The translations under genes were made by a program, and so were the position numbers. From Pseudomonadales bacterium (GTDB taxonomy: Bacteria; Pseudomonadota; Gammaproteobacteria; Pseudomonadales; Halieaceae), in assembly GCA_024234815.1 (NCBI GenBank), contig JACKNO010000003.1, forward strand, positions 496,001 through 560,000: DNA of 64,000 nucleotides. The letters are read 5' to 3'. Every line of letters starts with the position of its first letter. The stretch's first letter is position 1. This document shows positions 24,227-33,142 of the stretch, piece by piece. The notes under the pieces are model-generated. The model ran no database searches, had not been told where the DNA came from, and was given only the letters and a program-made list of their open reading frames with translations.

Positions 24227-25648
24227 TCAGCGCTCCCTGATACTCTCCTGCTTGTACTTCAGCAGGGGCGACAGGAAGAACTCGATCAGCCGCCGCTTGC
24301 CTGTTCGTATCTCTGCGGTAATCCCCATGCCAGGGCTGAGTTTCACAAGCTTGTCTTCTACTGCAATAGTCTCGTTTTCCAGCTCCAGGCGAAGTTTGAA
24401 CACCCATCCCAGTTGCTTATCCTCTACAGCATCATTGCTGATATTTACCAGTTCCGCATCTATCAGGCCATATTTGGTGAAATTGAAGGCGTCGACCTTA
24501 ACCTCGGCCAGTTGCCCTTCATGGACAAATCCTACATCGCGATTCTGCAGCAGGGCCTCAACTTCAATGGCGGCCTTCCCAGGCACAATTTTCATCAGTA
24601 CCTGCGCGGGCGAGACCACCGCTCCCACAGTATGCACCGCAAGTTCCTGTACGTTGCCCGCCACGGGAGCGACGATAACAAGCTGTTGTCGACGCTTGCT
24701 GGCCTTGTGCGAATCCTGTTGCAGAACCGCACGCTGCGTATCCAGGCGCGCCAGCGCCAGCAGATTCTGCTTGCGTATCTCATCGAGCGTCGCTTCGGAG
24801 CGCGCGGCAAGTGCGGAAGCCGTTTCCCGCAACTGCTGCAGTCGGGACTCCAGCACCGGCAGCGAGCGCTCCAGTTCGGTCTGCTGTTGCAACATCTCCA
24901 GATACTGGATTTTTGCTCCATACTGCTGATCCAGCAGCGTCTTGTAGGCAGTCACCCGCTGCGCCAGAACGTCCAGCGTGGCCCGGGTTCGCTCATGTTC
25001 CGCCTGCAACGTGACCTGCTCGGCCCGATTGGCGGCCAGCTCCCGTTCCAGGCCGAGAATCCTGGCCTGAATTTCCTGTCTGTGCATTCGGTACAACGCC
25101 TCGGCCTTGGCCTGATCCATCGCTGCGAAGCGCTGTGACAAAGACGGTTCCAACGCGGAGAGCAGCCCGTCTGCCAGCCACTGGTCTAGCGCTCGCCGCC
25201 AGCTGGACTCCAGGGCGAGGTCATGTAATTGCTCGCGGATGCGCAGGTCGTCCGCATCTGCATATGTCGAGTCCAGTCGTATCAGCGGCTGACCCGCCGC
25301 CACAGTCGCGCCTTCGCGGGCAAGTATGGCGACGACCGTACCGGCTTCCGGCGCCTGGATGAGTTTGACGTGGCCACTGGGGATGATGCGGCCGGGGGCG
25401 GAGACCACAATATCCACCTCCCCAAACCATGCCCAAACGATACCAATAGTAAACAGCGACAGGAGTAAGGCCAGCAACCAACGGCCGGCGGGCGAGGGTG
25501 GGCTTTCCTGTACCTCGAGGGCAGCCGGCAAAAATCGCCGACGCTCCCGCTGCAACGAGGCCCGCTCGCCCCCGGCGCCCAAGCTTGAGCGCAACCTGGA
25601 CCACACAGACAAGGCGGAGTCGCCGGCATTGTCGACTCGTGCAGACAT
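24227..25648 (-). CDS. Type I secretion membrane fusion protein (HlyD family)
   Basis: 473-residue periplasmic adaptor linking an inner-membrane ABC exporter to a TolC-type channel. A cytoplasmic N-terminus of about 56 residues is followed by one membrane helix (WLLALLLSLFTIGIVWAW, ~57-74), a lipoyl half-motif (GRIIPSGHVKLIQAPEAG), long coiled-coil arms (~150-330), the second lipoyl half (VIVAPVAGNVQEL) and a beta-barrel domain ending near LSPGMGITAEIRTG. This order and length fit HlyD. Its ATG overlaps the stop of the ABC transporter gene by one base (TGATG). No outer-membrane TolC gene is in the window, so the channel must be encoded elsewhere. Confidence 0.93.
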   Translation of the reverse strand: MSARVDNAGDSALSVWSRLRSSLGAGGERASLQRERRRFLPAALEVQESPPSPAGRWLLALLLSLFTIGIVWAWFGEVDIVVSAPGRIIPSGHVKLIQAPEAGTVVAILAREGATVAAGQPLIRLDSTYADADDLRIREQLHDLALESSWRRALDQWLADGLLSALEPSLSQRFAAMDQAKAEALYRMHRQEIQARILGLERELAANRAEQVTLQAEHERTRATLDVLAQRVTAYKTLLDQQYGAKIQYLEMLQQQTELERSLPVLESRLQQLRETASALAARSEATLDEIRKQNLLALARLDTQRAVLQQDSHKASKRRQQLVIVAPVAGNVQELAVHTVGAVVSPAQVLMKIVPGKAAIEVEALLQNRDVGFVHEGQLAEVKVDAFNFTKYGLIDAELVNISNDAVEDKQLGWVFKLRLELENETIAVEDKLVKLSPGMGITAEIRTGKRRLIEFFLSPLLKYKQESIRER

Positions 25649-27939
25649 CAGCTTTCAACCCGGCGCATATCAACACCGCCGCCCGCGCCAGGCAGGGCGA
25701 GTGAGCGCATTACCGGACTGTGGTTCTGGTAGCCATACAAGCGAGCGTAGTAGCCGTTCATACCCAGCAATTCATCGTGCGTTCCCGATTCGACTATGCG
25801 CCCTCTGTCGAGTACCGCTATGCGGTCGCAGTGGCGCACCGTGCTGAGCCTGTGCGCGATGACAAACACCGTGCGGCCCCTGGCAATGGCTCCCATGTTT
25901 TCCTGGACGATGCGCTCGGATTCATAGTCCAGCGCACTGGTTGCCTCGTCCAGGATCAGGATACGCGGATTGGTCACCAGGGCTCTTGCGATGGCGATAC
26001 GCTGGCGCTGCCCGCCGGAGAGCGTATTCCCCTGCTCGCCCACAACCGTGTCGTAACCCTCTGCCAGATCGAGAATGAACTCGTGGGCACCAGCGGCTCT
26101 CGCACACTGCTCGATCCGCTCCAGTGGCAGCCCCGTATTCGCCAGCGCGATATTGTCGCGAACCGAGCGGTTGAATAGAAAGCTCTCCTGTTGTACAACG
26201 CCGACGTTGCGGCGCAGCCAGGCCGTGTCCACCATCGCCAGATCCATCCCGTCCAGCAGTACACGCCCCGCCCCCGGGACATAGAGCCGCTGTATCAACT
26301 TGGCAAGCGTGCTCTTGCCTGAACCGGACCGCCCCACGAGGCCGATCACCTGACCCGGCCGCACCTCGAGATTGAGATTGTCGAGCACTGCGGGGCCGTC
26401 CGGGCGATACCGGAAATGCAAACGCTCGAAGCTCAAGGCGCCACGTACCTGCTTCGGTGTACTGCGATTGGGCTCGATATTGCTCTCGGTGGGCGTATTC
26501 AGGATATCGCCCAGGCGCTCCAGGGAAATGCCGGCCTGCTGGAAATCCTGCCACAATTGCACCAGTTTCAGGATCGGGGCGGTCACTCGCCCGGCGATCA
26601 TATTGAAGGCCACCAACTGACCTACCGACAAGGCGCCCGCTATCACCAGGTGCGCGCCCCACCAGATAATCAACAGCGTAACTATCTTGCTGATAAAGCC
26701 CGCCACCTGGTTGGCGACGTTGCCGAGGTTCTGGGCTCGAAATGACGCCGTTACATAACTGGCTATCTGGCCCTCCCAGGCCCGTTGCATCTGTGGTTCC
26801 ACGCCCTGGGTTTTTACCGTCTGAATGCCGGTGACGGTTTCGGTAAGAAAGGCCTGGTTGGCCGCGCCGTATCGAAATTTTTCATCGAGGCGATGCTTCA
26901 GTATCGGGGTAATGAAAATCGATAGCACGATATAGAACGGGAGCGACCCCAACACAATCCAGGTCAGTACCGGGCTGTAATGCCAAAGCACAGCGAGGAA
27001 AACGAAGGTAAAGGAAAGATCGATAAGCAGTGTCAGCGCTGTGCCAGTGATGAAATTGCGGATGGTATCCAGCTCGCGCACTCTGGCCACCGTCTGGCCC
27101 ACCTGCCGCACCTCGAAGTAGGCCAGGGGCAGCCTTGCCAGGTGATGAAAGAGACGCGCCCCCAACTCCACATCCACCCTGTTGGTGGTATGGCTGAACA
27201 GGTAATTGCGCAGGCCGCCGACAATCGCATCGAAGGCGACCACCACCACAAAACCAACAGCGAGCACATCCAGGGTAGTAAAGCCCTGGTGAACCAGCAC
27301 CTTGTCCATCACTACCTGGAAGAACAACGGGGTCACGAGGGCGAACAGTTGCAGGAAGAAGGAGGCGACAATGACCTCGAGAAACAGTTTGCGATACTTG
27401 AGCAGCGAAGGGACGAACCAATGCAGATTGAACCGCCGCCCGACCTCCTCCAGCTTTCCCGGCCTGGGCGAAAGCAGAACAAGTTCTCCCGACCAGAGCT
27501 CCTGGAACTTTTCAAGACTGATCCGGGTCGGCCCCTCGGGTCCCGGGCGCTGGATAAGGCAGTGCGGGGACTCACCACGCTCATCGCCGATACCCGCAAG
27601 CACCAGGAATGAGCCGTCCCGGGTGGGCGCCAGTGCGGGTAACACCCGCTTCACACTGGCCAGCTTACAGGACCGCACATGCCTGGCCCGGAGATTGAGC
27701 GAGCCGGCGGCGCGCAGAATATCCAGTACCGAACAGGTCCCGTCGCCGCGCCCGAACCGGTGTTGCAGGCCGGCGGGATCAACCGCCACCTGGTGGAGTT
27801 GCGCTACCAGCGCAAGGCAATGCAATCCGCTATCAATCAACATCCGTGTCAACCAATTCAGCTTTGCTGGGCCGGCGAGTAACGCCGGTTTACGGCGCCA
27901 CCGGGCGCCACCTGCGCCGACATTGCCGGCGCTTCCCAT
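25648..27939 (-). CDS. Type I secretion ABC transporter (HlyB-like, C39-like domain)
   Basis: Up to 763 residues: permease/ATPase that exports the RTX protein. It has an N-terminal C39-like domain (about 34-165) in which the catalytic Cys position is Ser (DSGLHCL), so it should bind but not cleave the substrate; a six-helix membrane domain (~185-470); and an ATPase domain with Walker A GRSGSGKST (K542), signature LSGGQRQRIA, Walker B ILILDEATSAL and the His switch AHRLS. The ATG at 27939 has no clear ribosome site; Met33 (27843) would give the usual HlyB length and may be the true start. It is the first gene of the four-gene operon, overlapping the next by one base. Confidence 0.92.
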   Translation of the reverse strand: MGSAGNVGAGGARWRRKPALLAGPAKLNWLTRMLIDSGLHCLALVAQLHQVAVDPAGLQHRFGRGDGTCSVLDILRAAGSLNLRARHVRSCKLASVKRVLPALAPTRDGSFLVLAGIGDERGESPHCLIQRPGPEGPTRISLEKFQELWSGELVLLSPRPGKLEEVGRRFNLHWFVPSLLKYRKLFLEVIVASFFLQLFALVTPLFFQVVMDKVLVHQGFTTLDVLAVGFVVVVAFDAIVGGLRNYLFSHTTNRVDVELGARLFHHLARLPLAYFEVRQVGQTVARVRELDTIRNFITGTALTLLIDLSFTFVFLAVLWHYSPVLTWIVLGSLPFYIVLSIFITPILKHRLDEKFRYGAANQAFLTETVTGIQTVKTQGVEPQMQRAWEGQIASYVTASFRAQNLGNVANQVAGFISKIVTLLIIWWGAHLVIAGALSVGQLVAFNMIAGRVTAPILKLVQLWQDFQQAGISLERLGDILNTPTESNIEPNRSTPKQVRGALSFERLHFRYRPDGPAVLDNLNLEVRPGQVIGLVGRSGSGKSTLAKLIQRLYVPGAGRVLLDGMDLAMVDTAWLRRNVGVVQQESFLFNRSVRDNIALANTGLPLERIEQCARAAGAHEFILDLAEGYDTVVGEQGNTLSGGQRQRIAIARALVTNPRILILDEATSALDYESERIVQENMGAIARGRTVFVIAHRLSTVRHCDRIAVLDRGRIVESGTHDELLGMNGYYARLYGYQNHSPVMRSLALPGAGGGVDMRRVES

Positions 27940-28009
27940 GGAGTCTGGAACGGGCCATCCACAGGGTCAAGCGGCGGTGGGGATATGATCTTATGTGATC
28001 AACGATGAT

Positions 28010-28029
28010 GGCTGTGAGACATCACAGCC
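28010..28029. repeat. Perfect hairpin/palindrome GGCTGTGA-GACA-TCACAGCC
   Basis: 8-bp arms around a 4-base loop, 70 bases upstream of the type I secretion operon and 100 bases past the end of the pilus-associated operon, both leftward. There is no T-run, so it is either a weak transcript end for the pilY1 operon or an operator for the secretion operon. TGTGA/TCACA half-sites are spaced by 4. Confidence 0.5.
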
Positions 28030-28128
28030 GGGTGCCAGGCTTGCCTCAGCAGGGATAGGGCAAGTTCAGGTGTGCAAAGGGAGGCAGTCGGGTAACCAAC
28101 TGAGCAGGGTTGCGCGAGGGCCGTGGAA

Positions 28129-28446
28129 TCAGAACTCCAGCAGCTCAAACCGCTCCCGAAATGCCTGGTCCCGAAACCTTTCCTCCGGTTGCAGGATACA
28201 CTCAACCAGTTCGACGGGCTGCACACTGACGCCATCGAAGGTGGTCGCCCTGTTCCTTTGCGCCATGATTTCTGCCTGTTCCCTGTCGTTCGCCTGCACC
28301 AGCACGTAGCCGGGATGGCCACCCGCCGCCCGCACCTGGCAGGCGTACTCACCGCTGGGCATGGCGGCCGATGCGCTGGCGCTGACCAGGGCCGCAAGAC
28401 CCGCGACAGCGAGGCGGGCCGGCTTGAGTTGCTGAATAATTTTCAT
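28129..28446 (-). CDS. Small secreted protein downstream of pilY1
   Basis: 105 residues from the ATG at 28446 (MKIIQQLKPARL), preceded by GAGG; the open frame runs further left but would lack this ribosome site. A signal peptide of ~29 residues ends SASASAA-MP, leaving a ~76-residue mature protein with two Cys (in YACQV and VECIL) that could form one disulphide. I do not recognise the family. It occupies the place where pilE normally follows pilY1, but it has no prepilin leader, so it is not a pilin. It is probably co-transcribed with pilY1 (88 bases upstream) and may modulate the pilus tip. Function is unknown. Confidence 0.7.
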   Translation of the reverse strand: MKIIQQLKPARLAVAGLAALVSASASAAMPSGEYACQVRAAGGHPGYVLVQANDREQAEIMAQRNRATTFDGVSVQPVELVECILQPEERFRDQAFRERFELLEF

Positions 28447-28533
28447 GGAGAACACCTCGTGATTGCCATGGCGATATCCGCCAGCCAGACGCCGCCCTGC
28501 GCAGCGTATGGCGTGAGCGACAGGAGTGAACAC

Positions 28534-31500
28534 TCAGTATTCCTCCCTGTACCAGTAATTGCCGAACGGGTCGCGGAAGGTCGCGCCGGTATCAAACGGA
28601 TTGCCAAGCCCCGCGCTGCTGCCCGGGGGCAGAAGCAGCCGGATGACGCCGTCCGCGCCAAAGTGCGGAGAGGGTGTATCCGGTATCAGTGAGCCGATCA
28701 CCCAGGAGCGCTCCTTGGTATTATCGTTATTGAAGTCCATCACCGCGGCCGCATCACCCAGGCGCACCACGTAGAGCCGCCCTGTGCCCGGGCTGGGCTC
28801 ACAGAGATTGGTGAGCGTGGAATCCGGCGAGAAGGTGGTTAAGTAGGCCTTGCCGTCGATCGTCAGGGATTTGGCCAGGCTCTTCTCACCGGAGTGGGAA
28901 AGATCCATGCGCCAGCCATACTTCGCCGCCAGCGCACTGCTTGCCGCCTCCTTCTCCGCATCCGTACCGTACTGGAGCAGGTTGGGGGTGACGTCATACA
29001 GGTCGCTGGGGTACAGCGGCATATTGCAGCGGAAGTCCTCCGGACCATCCTCGTCCAGACACTCACTGACACTGGGCTGCTCGGTGAAATACGGAGACAC
29101 CTGCTGGTCCCTGATCATGTAGTACTGATCTTCATTGTCCGTCGCGTTTGGATTGGTGCGATCGCCGCTACCGATGGAAATGGCGTCGTACGAGAAGCCG
29201 CCGTAACTGGTGCGCACAATATCCGGTGCATTGAAGAAGCGCCGGTCGGTGGCTGCGGTGCCGCCATTGAAGTCACCCAGTTGAACGATACGCCAGGTAT
29301 CCTGGCTCGAGGTCGGCAGGCTGTTGCCCGGCAAGTCAACTCGCCACAGGTTGCCGCCGGTATCGCCGAAATAGATGCGGTCGGTTATCTCGTCGCCGTT
29401 GCTGTCCAGCACCGCCACCTCGGCAGCCACCGAGTGCAGCAGGCCGCTCTCCTCAAGGTTGGTGGCCGAGTCGTCAGCGGGCGTTATACTCCACACGAGT
29501 TCACCGGTTTCCGCGTCGATAATGAATATCCCGCGGCCTTCGGAGTCCTCAGTTGCCACGCCGCTGGCGTCCTTATTGGTATCATACCCGGCGCCCATGA
29601 TAAGCACCGGCTTGGCCACACCGTCGCCATCCACATATCCCGGTATTCTTGTCACCACCGGGCGGGACCAGGTTTGGCCCAGCTCTTCAAAGCCCGCCGT
29701 CGCGCTATCGATCATCCACATGAAAGAGGGGCTGTCGGGGTTGGAAATATCCAGCGCATACAGGGCGTCGCCACCCCGGCGAAGTCCCAGGTAAACATAG
29801 GCCTTGTCACCGTCGCTGGCATCTATGGTGCCGTCTTTTCCCACATCCTTGCTGTACAGAAGCGGCGTGCTATCCACTCCGTAGACATGCTGCGACGATA
29901 CGGCATTGTATGAGCGCTGGCGCAGCACGGGCGCAAGCTCTTTCGGGAAAAAGGCCCAGTCTTCCGCACCGTTGTCATTGCCGAACATGTGGACGAAACC
30001 ACCATTGGTGCCCACGATCAGGCGCAGATCGGGCTCCTCCCTGGTGAAACTGCCAAGGGCGCCGTAGTTCACCACCAGTGGCTGGCTGTGCAGTATGTCC
30101 GCCAGCACCCAGGGCCGGGTTTCGCTGGTCACGTCATCATCGTCTTCGTCGTACACGTCGTAACCGCGAGCCCAGGCCAGCAGAACGTCCAGTTGCGCCT
30201 GGCCGGACACACCGAAGAAGGTGTACATTTGTTCGTTGTCCTGAAAATCAAAGGCCTCGGGATCGAAGCTGGCGCTTTCAAATACCTCCAGCGCCCCGGA
30301 CACCCCTGTATTGCTGTAGATTGACCGTGTGCCCGGATCACGCGCCGCCAGCAATCCCCCCACGCCGCCCGCTTCCACGGTCGCGCCGTCACCGGCAGGG
30401 CTCCAGAACGTGGTCGCCGTGTCCTTGATAAAGCCCGACTGCGCGTCGATAGCCTCATGGCCGTTGGCATCCACAAGCGCTGCCGAGCCGTCGGCAATGC
30501 GGATTTTCAGCTTCTTGATATTGCCGCGCCAGTCGACGCGTTCGTTCGGCTTGAACATCGCATAGAAAATGTCATCGCGACTCTGGGTACGGCTGAAGGT
30601 GTCAACCGCCACCGCCGGCGAGGTGAAGGTGGAGTCGGTAGACAGGATGCTGAGAATAGCCCCCTGGAAAGCCGCGGTCAGTTCATCGGCGCTGTCAGCC
30701 GTGAAATACTGTCCCTTGCCCTTTTTCGCCGCCTCACTCAGTAGTACCTGGTTGGTGGTAAAACCGATGGTGTAGGTAATGCCGTACTGGTTGCCATTGG
30801 TAGTGTCGTTGTCCAGGTCGGTATTGGCCATATACTCGGCCAGTTCAGGCAGGCAGTTCTTCTTTGTATTATTGCCGCCGCCTTGATAAAGATACTGACC
30901 ACAGGTTTTTCCCGTGAGCGACTCGATCGCGGATGTCGCTTCATCGTCATTCTGCGGCAGACCATCGGTCATGATCACCACGTAGGTATAAGCGCAGTCG
31001 CTGGCGGGTGATTTATAGGTGCCTGGCGGGCTTTCCGCTGACGTATCCCGATCCAGAATATCTCCATCCCGCCAACCGTCATCGTCGTCGCCAAAATACA
31101 CGGTCTTGCCCGCCAGGTAGCGGTAGGCCTCATAGGTGGCTTCACACAGCGGCGTACTGCCGGAAGCGGTCATGGTATCGAGCATGTTCACCATATTGGT
31201 TCGAATTTGATCTCGCTCACTCTCGTTCGCGCTCGTGATGATGGCCTGGACTATGCGGCCGCCATGGCTGTTGGTGTTACTCCAGTTGCCGTTAAATTCC
31301 AGCAATCCAAAGTCGATACCCTTGTTAGCCTTTATAAGGCTGCCGATCACGATCTGCGCGATCTCCATCCGGGTAAGGTCTTTCAGAGTCGAGTTATCGT
31401 ACAGGTAGTCCATGTAGTGGCCGCTGTAGAAGCGGTAGGAGGAGCCCGACCAGTTGACATCGGATTCCGCAGGGGTGTCGGCGCCAAGGGCTTCGTCGTT

Positions 31501-32178
31501 CAAAACGTTGTCCATCGGGTAGCCATTGCTGACGCCGGGGCCGTTGGATGGATTGCCGTTGGTTACGTCAAACTGGCACTCCACATGCCTTGGTGAGTGG
31601 TTGTCGGCGTTAAGCGTGGCCCAGTTCCCTTCCGTGACTACGGTCTCACATTGCTTCGTGGGCGACACCCAATCGTCACGCCCACCGGAATCGCGCTTGC
31701 TCTTGTAACACTTCCCCTTCTTCTCATAGGGAAAGTCATCCGGACAGCTGGATGTACATTCCTCCTTGGACCTGGCGTCGATCCAGCGCCTTGCATTGGT
31801 ATCGAAGAAGCCCTTCTGCGCCAGGCTTTGGTAGGATTCCGCGCAGCGGTTTACATTCGCATCAAAATACTGGGAGGTTCTCACATCGGGCAGCGTTGCG
31901 GAACCGCTATTCTCAACCCAGTACACACGATCACTCTCGTGCTTTTTGTCGTAGCTTGCCGATGGGTCATACGCCGGCCGCTGGCCCGGCACAGTGGTGT
32001 CCATGCTGCCTGAATCGTCTATGACGATAAGCACCTTGGGCCGCCCGGTGGCACCCTCATTGTAGGTGGTCTGGTAGATTTCAGTGTCATCGGCATGAAG
32101 GCTGGTACCCGGGCCGAGCAAAACCAGGCCAACTGCAAGCAGTGCCCGGCTGATGATTCCTAGACTGTCGCCCTTCAT
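28534..32178 (-). CDS. pilY1: PilY1-type type IV pilus tip adhesin / biogenesis factor
   Basis: 1,214 residues from the ATG at 32178 (MKGDSLGIISRALLAVG), with GGGAGG upstream; a 17-codon extension of the frame is rejected. The signal peptide ends near residue 30 (SLHA-DD). A von Willebrand A domain follows with the metal-site motif VIDDSGSMDTT near residues 55-65, then the C-terminal PilC/PilY1 beta-propeller. The calcium loop DSNGDEITD (residues 925-933) matches the DxNxDxxxD site that controls pilus extension and retraction in Pseudomonas PilY1. The VWA part is Cys-rich. It follows pilX by 67 bases. The usual companions fimT, pilV, pilW and pilE are not in the window. Confidence 0.93.
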   Translation of the reverse strand: MKGDSLGIISRALLAVGLVLLGPGTSLHADDTEIYQTTYNEGATGRPKVLIVIDDSGSMDTTVPGQRPAYDPSASYDKKHESDRVYWVENSGSATLPDVRTSQYFDANVNRCAESYQSLAQKGFFDTNARRWIDARSKEECTSSCPDDFPYEKKGKCYKSKRDSGGRDDWVSPTKQCETVVTEGNWATLNADNHSPRHVECQFDVTNGNPSNGPGVSNGYPMDNVLNDEALGADTPAESDVNWSGSSYRFYSGHYMDYLYDNSTLKDLTRMEIAQIVIGSLIKANKGIDFGLLEFNGNWSNTNSHGGRIVQAIITSANESERDQIRTNMVNMLDTMTASGSTPLCEATYEAYRYLAGKTVYFGDDDDGWRDGDILDRDTSAESPPGTYKSPASDCAYTYVVIMTDGLPQNDDEATSAIESLTGKTCGQYLYQGGGNNTKKNCLPELAEYMANTDLDNDTTNGNQYGITYTIGFTTNQVLLSEAAKKGKGQYFTADSADELTAAFQGAILSILSTDSTFTSPAVAVDTFSRTQSRDDIFYAMFKPNERVDWRGNIKKLKIRIADGSAALVDANGHEAIDAQSGFIKDTATTFWSPAGDGATVEAGGVGGLLAARDPGTRSIYSNTGVSGALEVFESASFDPEAFDFQDNEQMYTFFGVSGQAQLDVLLAWARGYDVYDEDDDDVTSETRPWVLADILHSQPLVVNYGALGSFTREEPDLRLIVGTNGGFVHMFGNDNGAEDWAFFPKELAPVLRQRSYNAVSSQHVYGVDSTPLLYSKDVGKDGTIDASDGDKAYVYLGLRRGGDALYALDISNPDSPSFMWMIDSATAGFEELGQTWSRPVVTRIPGYVDGDGVAKPVLIMGAGYDTNKDASGVATEDSEGRGIFIIDAETGELVWSITPADDSATNLEESGLLHSVAAEVAVLDSNGDEITDRIYFGDTGGNLWRVDLPGNSLPTSSQDTWRIVQLGDFNGGTAATDRRFFNAPDIVRTSYGGFSYDAISIGSGDRTNPNATDNEDQYYMIRDQQVSPYFTEQPSVSECLDEDGPEDFRCNMPLYPSDLYDVTPNLLQYGTDAEKEAASSALAAKYGWRMDLSHSGEKSLAKSLTIDGKAYLTTFSPDSTLTNLCEPSPGTGRLYVVRLGDAAAVMDFNNDNTKERSWVIGSLIPDTPSPHFGADGVIRLLLPPGSSAGLGNPFDTGATFRDPFGNYWYREEY

Positions 32179-32245
32179 GGCTGACCTCCCCAGTAATTGC
32201 AATGCGGGCTCACCGGCCGGTGAACCCACTTGCCGCGGTCACCTG

Positions 32246-32818
32246 CTACAGGTTGCCGCTGCCAATAATGGTTTTCACTACACCCAGCTGCACCCGGGTG
32301 CGCGCTTTGTGAACCACCTCGTGCTCGGACTCGATCCGGTAGTAGTCGCACTCGAAGAGGCCCACGCTGGAGCCCGCGTCACTGCGGGGACAGGTTGTGG
32401 AGCCGGTGGTCATGAACACGTTTACGTCCACCGCATCCACGCCGTCGGCTATACCCCGCAACGGATGATTCGTATCGGGGTTAAAGGCGGCAAAAGGATC
32501 GGGCGTATCGTCGCCATCGAAGGGGTCGTTGCTGCCGGCGCCGGCCAGGGCCAGGGTCGCGATCGCCCCCGCCTCGGCAGATTGGAAGGACGCGTAGGAA
32601 TCCGCCATGTTCGATGACATCTTCAGGCCCAGGGCACTACTGCTGGCCGCCATGACACTGATCACCGACACCACCAGCAGGAATAGCAGCGAGACCACCA
32701 GGGCCACGCCCCGCTGGCTCCTGTGACCGGCGTGCCGTGCGAGCGCCACTTGCCTGGCCCGTGCAGATTTCAAACCGGCAGAGCCGCCAACAGATACTTC
32801 CAGTCGTGAGTTTTTCAT
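32246..32818 (-). CDS. pilX: PilX-type minor pilin
   Basis: 190 residues. A long basic leader (~36 residues) ends in a prepilin-like site, QRG-VALVVSLLFLLVVSVISVM, where the peptidase would cut after Gly; the hydrophobic helix and the following SSNMADSYASFQSAEAGA are typical of PilX. The globular part is acidic and has two Cys (TTCPRSDAG and FECDYY). Minor pilins of this group prime pilus assembly and carry PilY1 to the tip, fitting the next gene. The leader is unusually long, and an internal start cannot be excluded, though no Met lies between residue 1 and the hydrophobic helix. Confidence 0.85.
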   Translation of the reverse strand: MKNSRLEVSVGGSAGLKSARARQVALARHAGHRSQRGVALVVSLLFLLVVSVISVMAASSSALGLKMSSNMADSYASFQSAEAGAIATLALAGAGSNDPFDGDDTPDPFAAFNPDTNHPLRGIADGVDAVDVNVFMTTGSTTCPRSDAGSSVGLFECDYYRIESEHEVVHKARTRVQLGVVKTIIGSGNL

Positions 32819-33142
32819 CCTTCCCCCCCTCGGAAAAAATCCGAGCTATTGGTCTGAATGCCAGATTCTCAAATAGAAGGGGATGACAACAACATAAAAG
32901 TGCTAAAAATTGCACTTATGTCACGTTTACAAATTTATAGTGCCATTTTTTTAGATGTGATTCACATATAGAGGACAAATTGTCCTATTTGTGCATTTTT
33001 ATACAAATTTATGGCACAACACCTGGAGAGTGCGACGGCAGCAATGCCGTGGCTACATATCGCGGCATATCGAAGATGTGCCCCGATTGCCCGCAGCGCT
33101 GGTGACACTGGCGGGTCAAACGACGGTGGGCAAACCGGACGC
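32819..33142. other. A/T-rich control region upstream of pilX
   Basis: 324 bases between the end of the OYE gene and pilX, both leftward, with no gene. The A/T-rich part (about 32860-33010) is the likely promoter area for pilX-pilY1. It carries three dyads: AAGTGC-8-GCACTT (32898-32917), ATGTGA-T-TCACAT (32955-32967) and AGGACAA-A-TTGTCCT (32972-32986). TATAAA occurs on the minus strand around 32936-32941. No transcript end could be assigned. Confidence 0.65.
32955..32986. promoter_or_regulatory. Two adjacent palindromes upstream of pilX-pilY1
   Basis: ATGTGA-T-TCACAT (32955-32967, 6-bp arms) and AGGACAA-A-TTGTCCT (32972-32986, 7-bp arms) lie 4 bases apart about 140 bases upstream of pilX. 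Both are perfect with a single central base. Tandem dyads in an A/T-rich region suggest transcription-factor sites; the factor is unknown. Confidence 0.55.
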
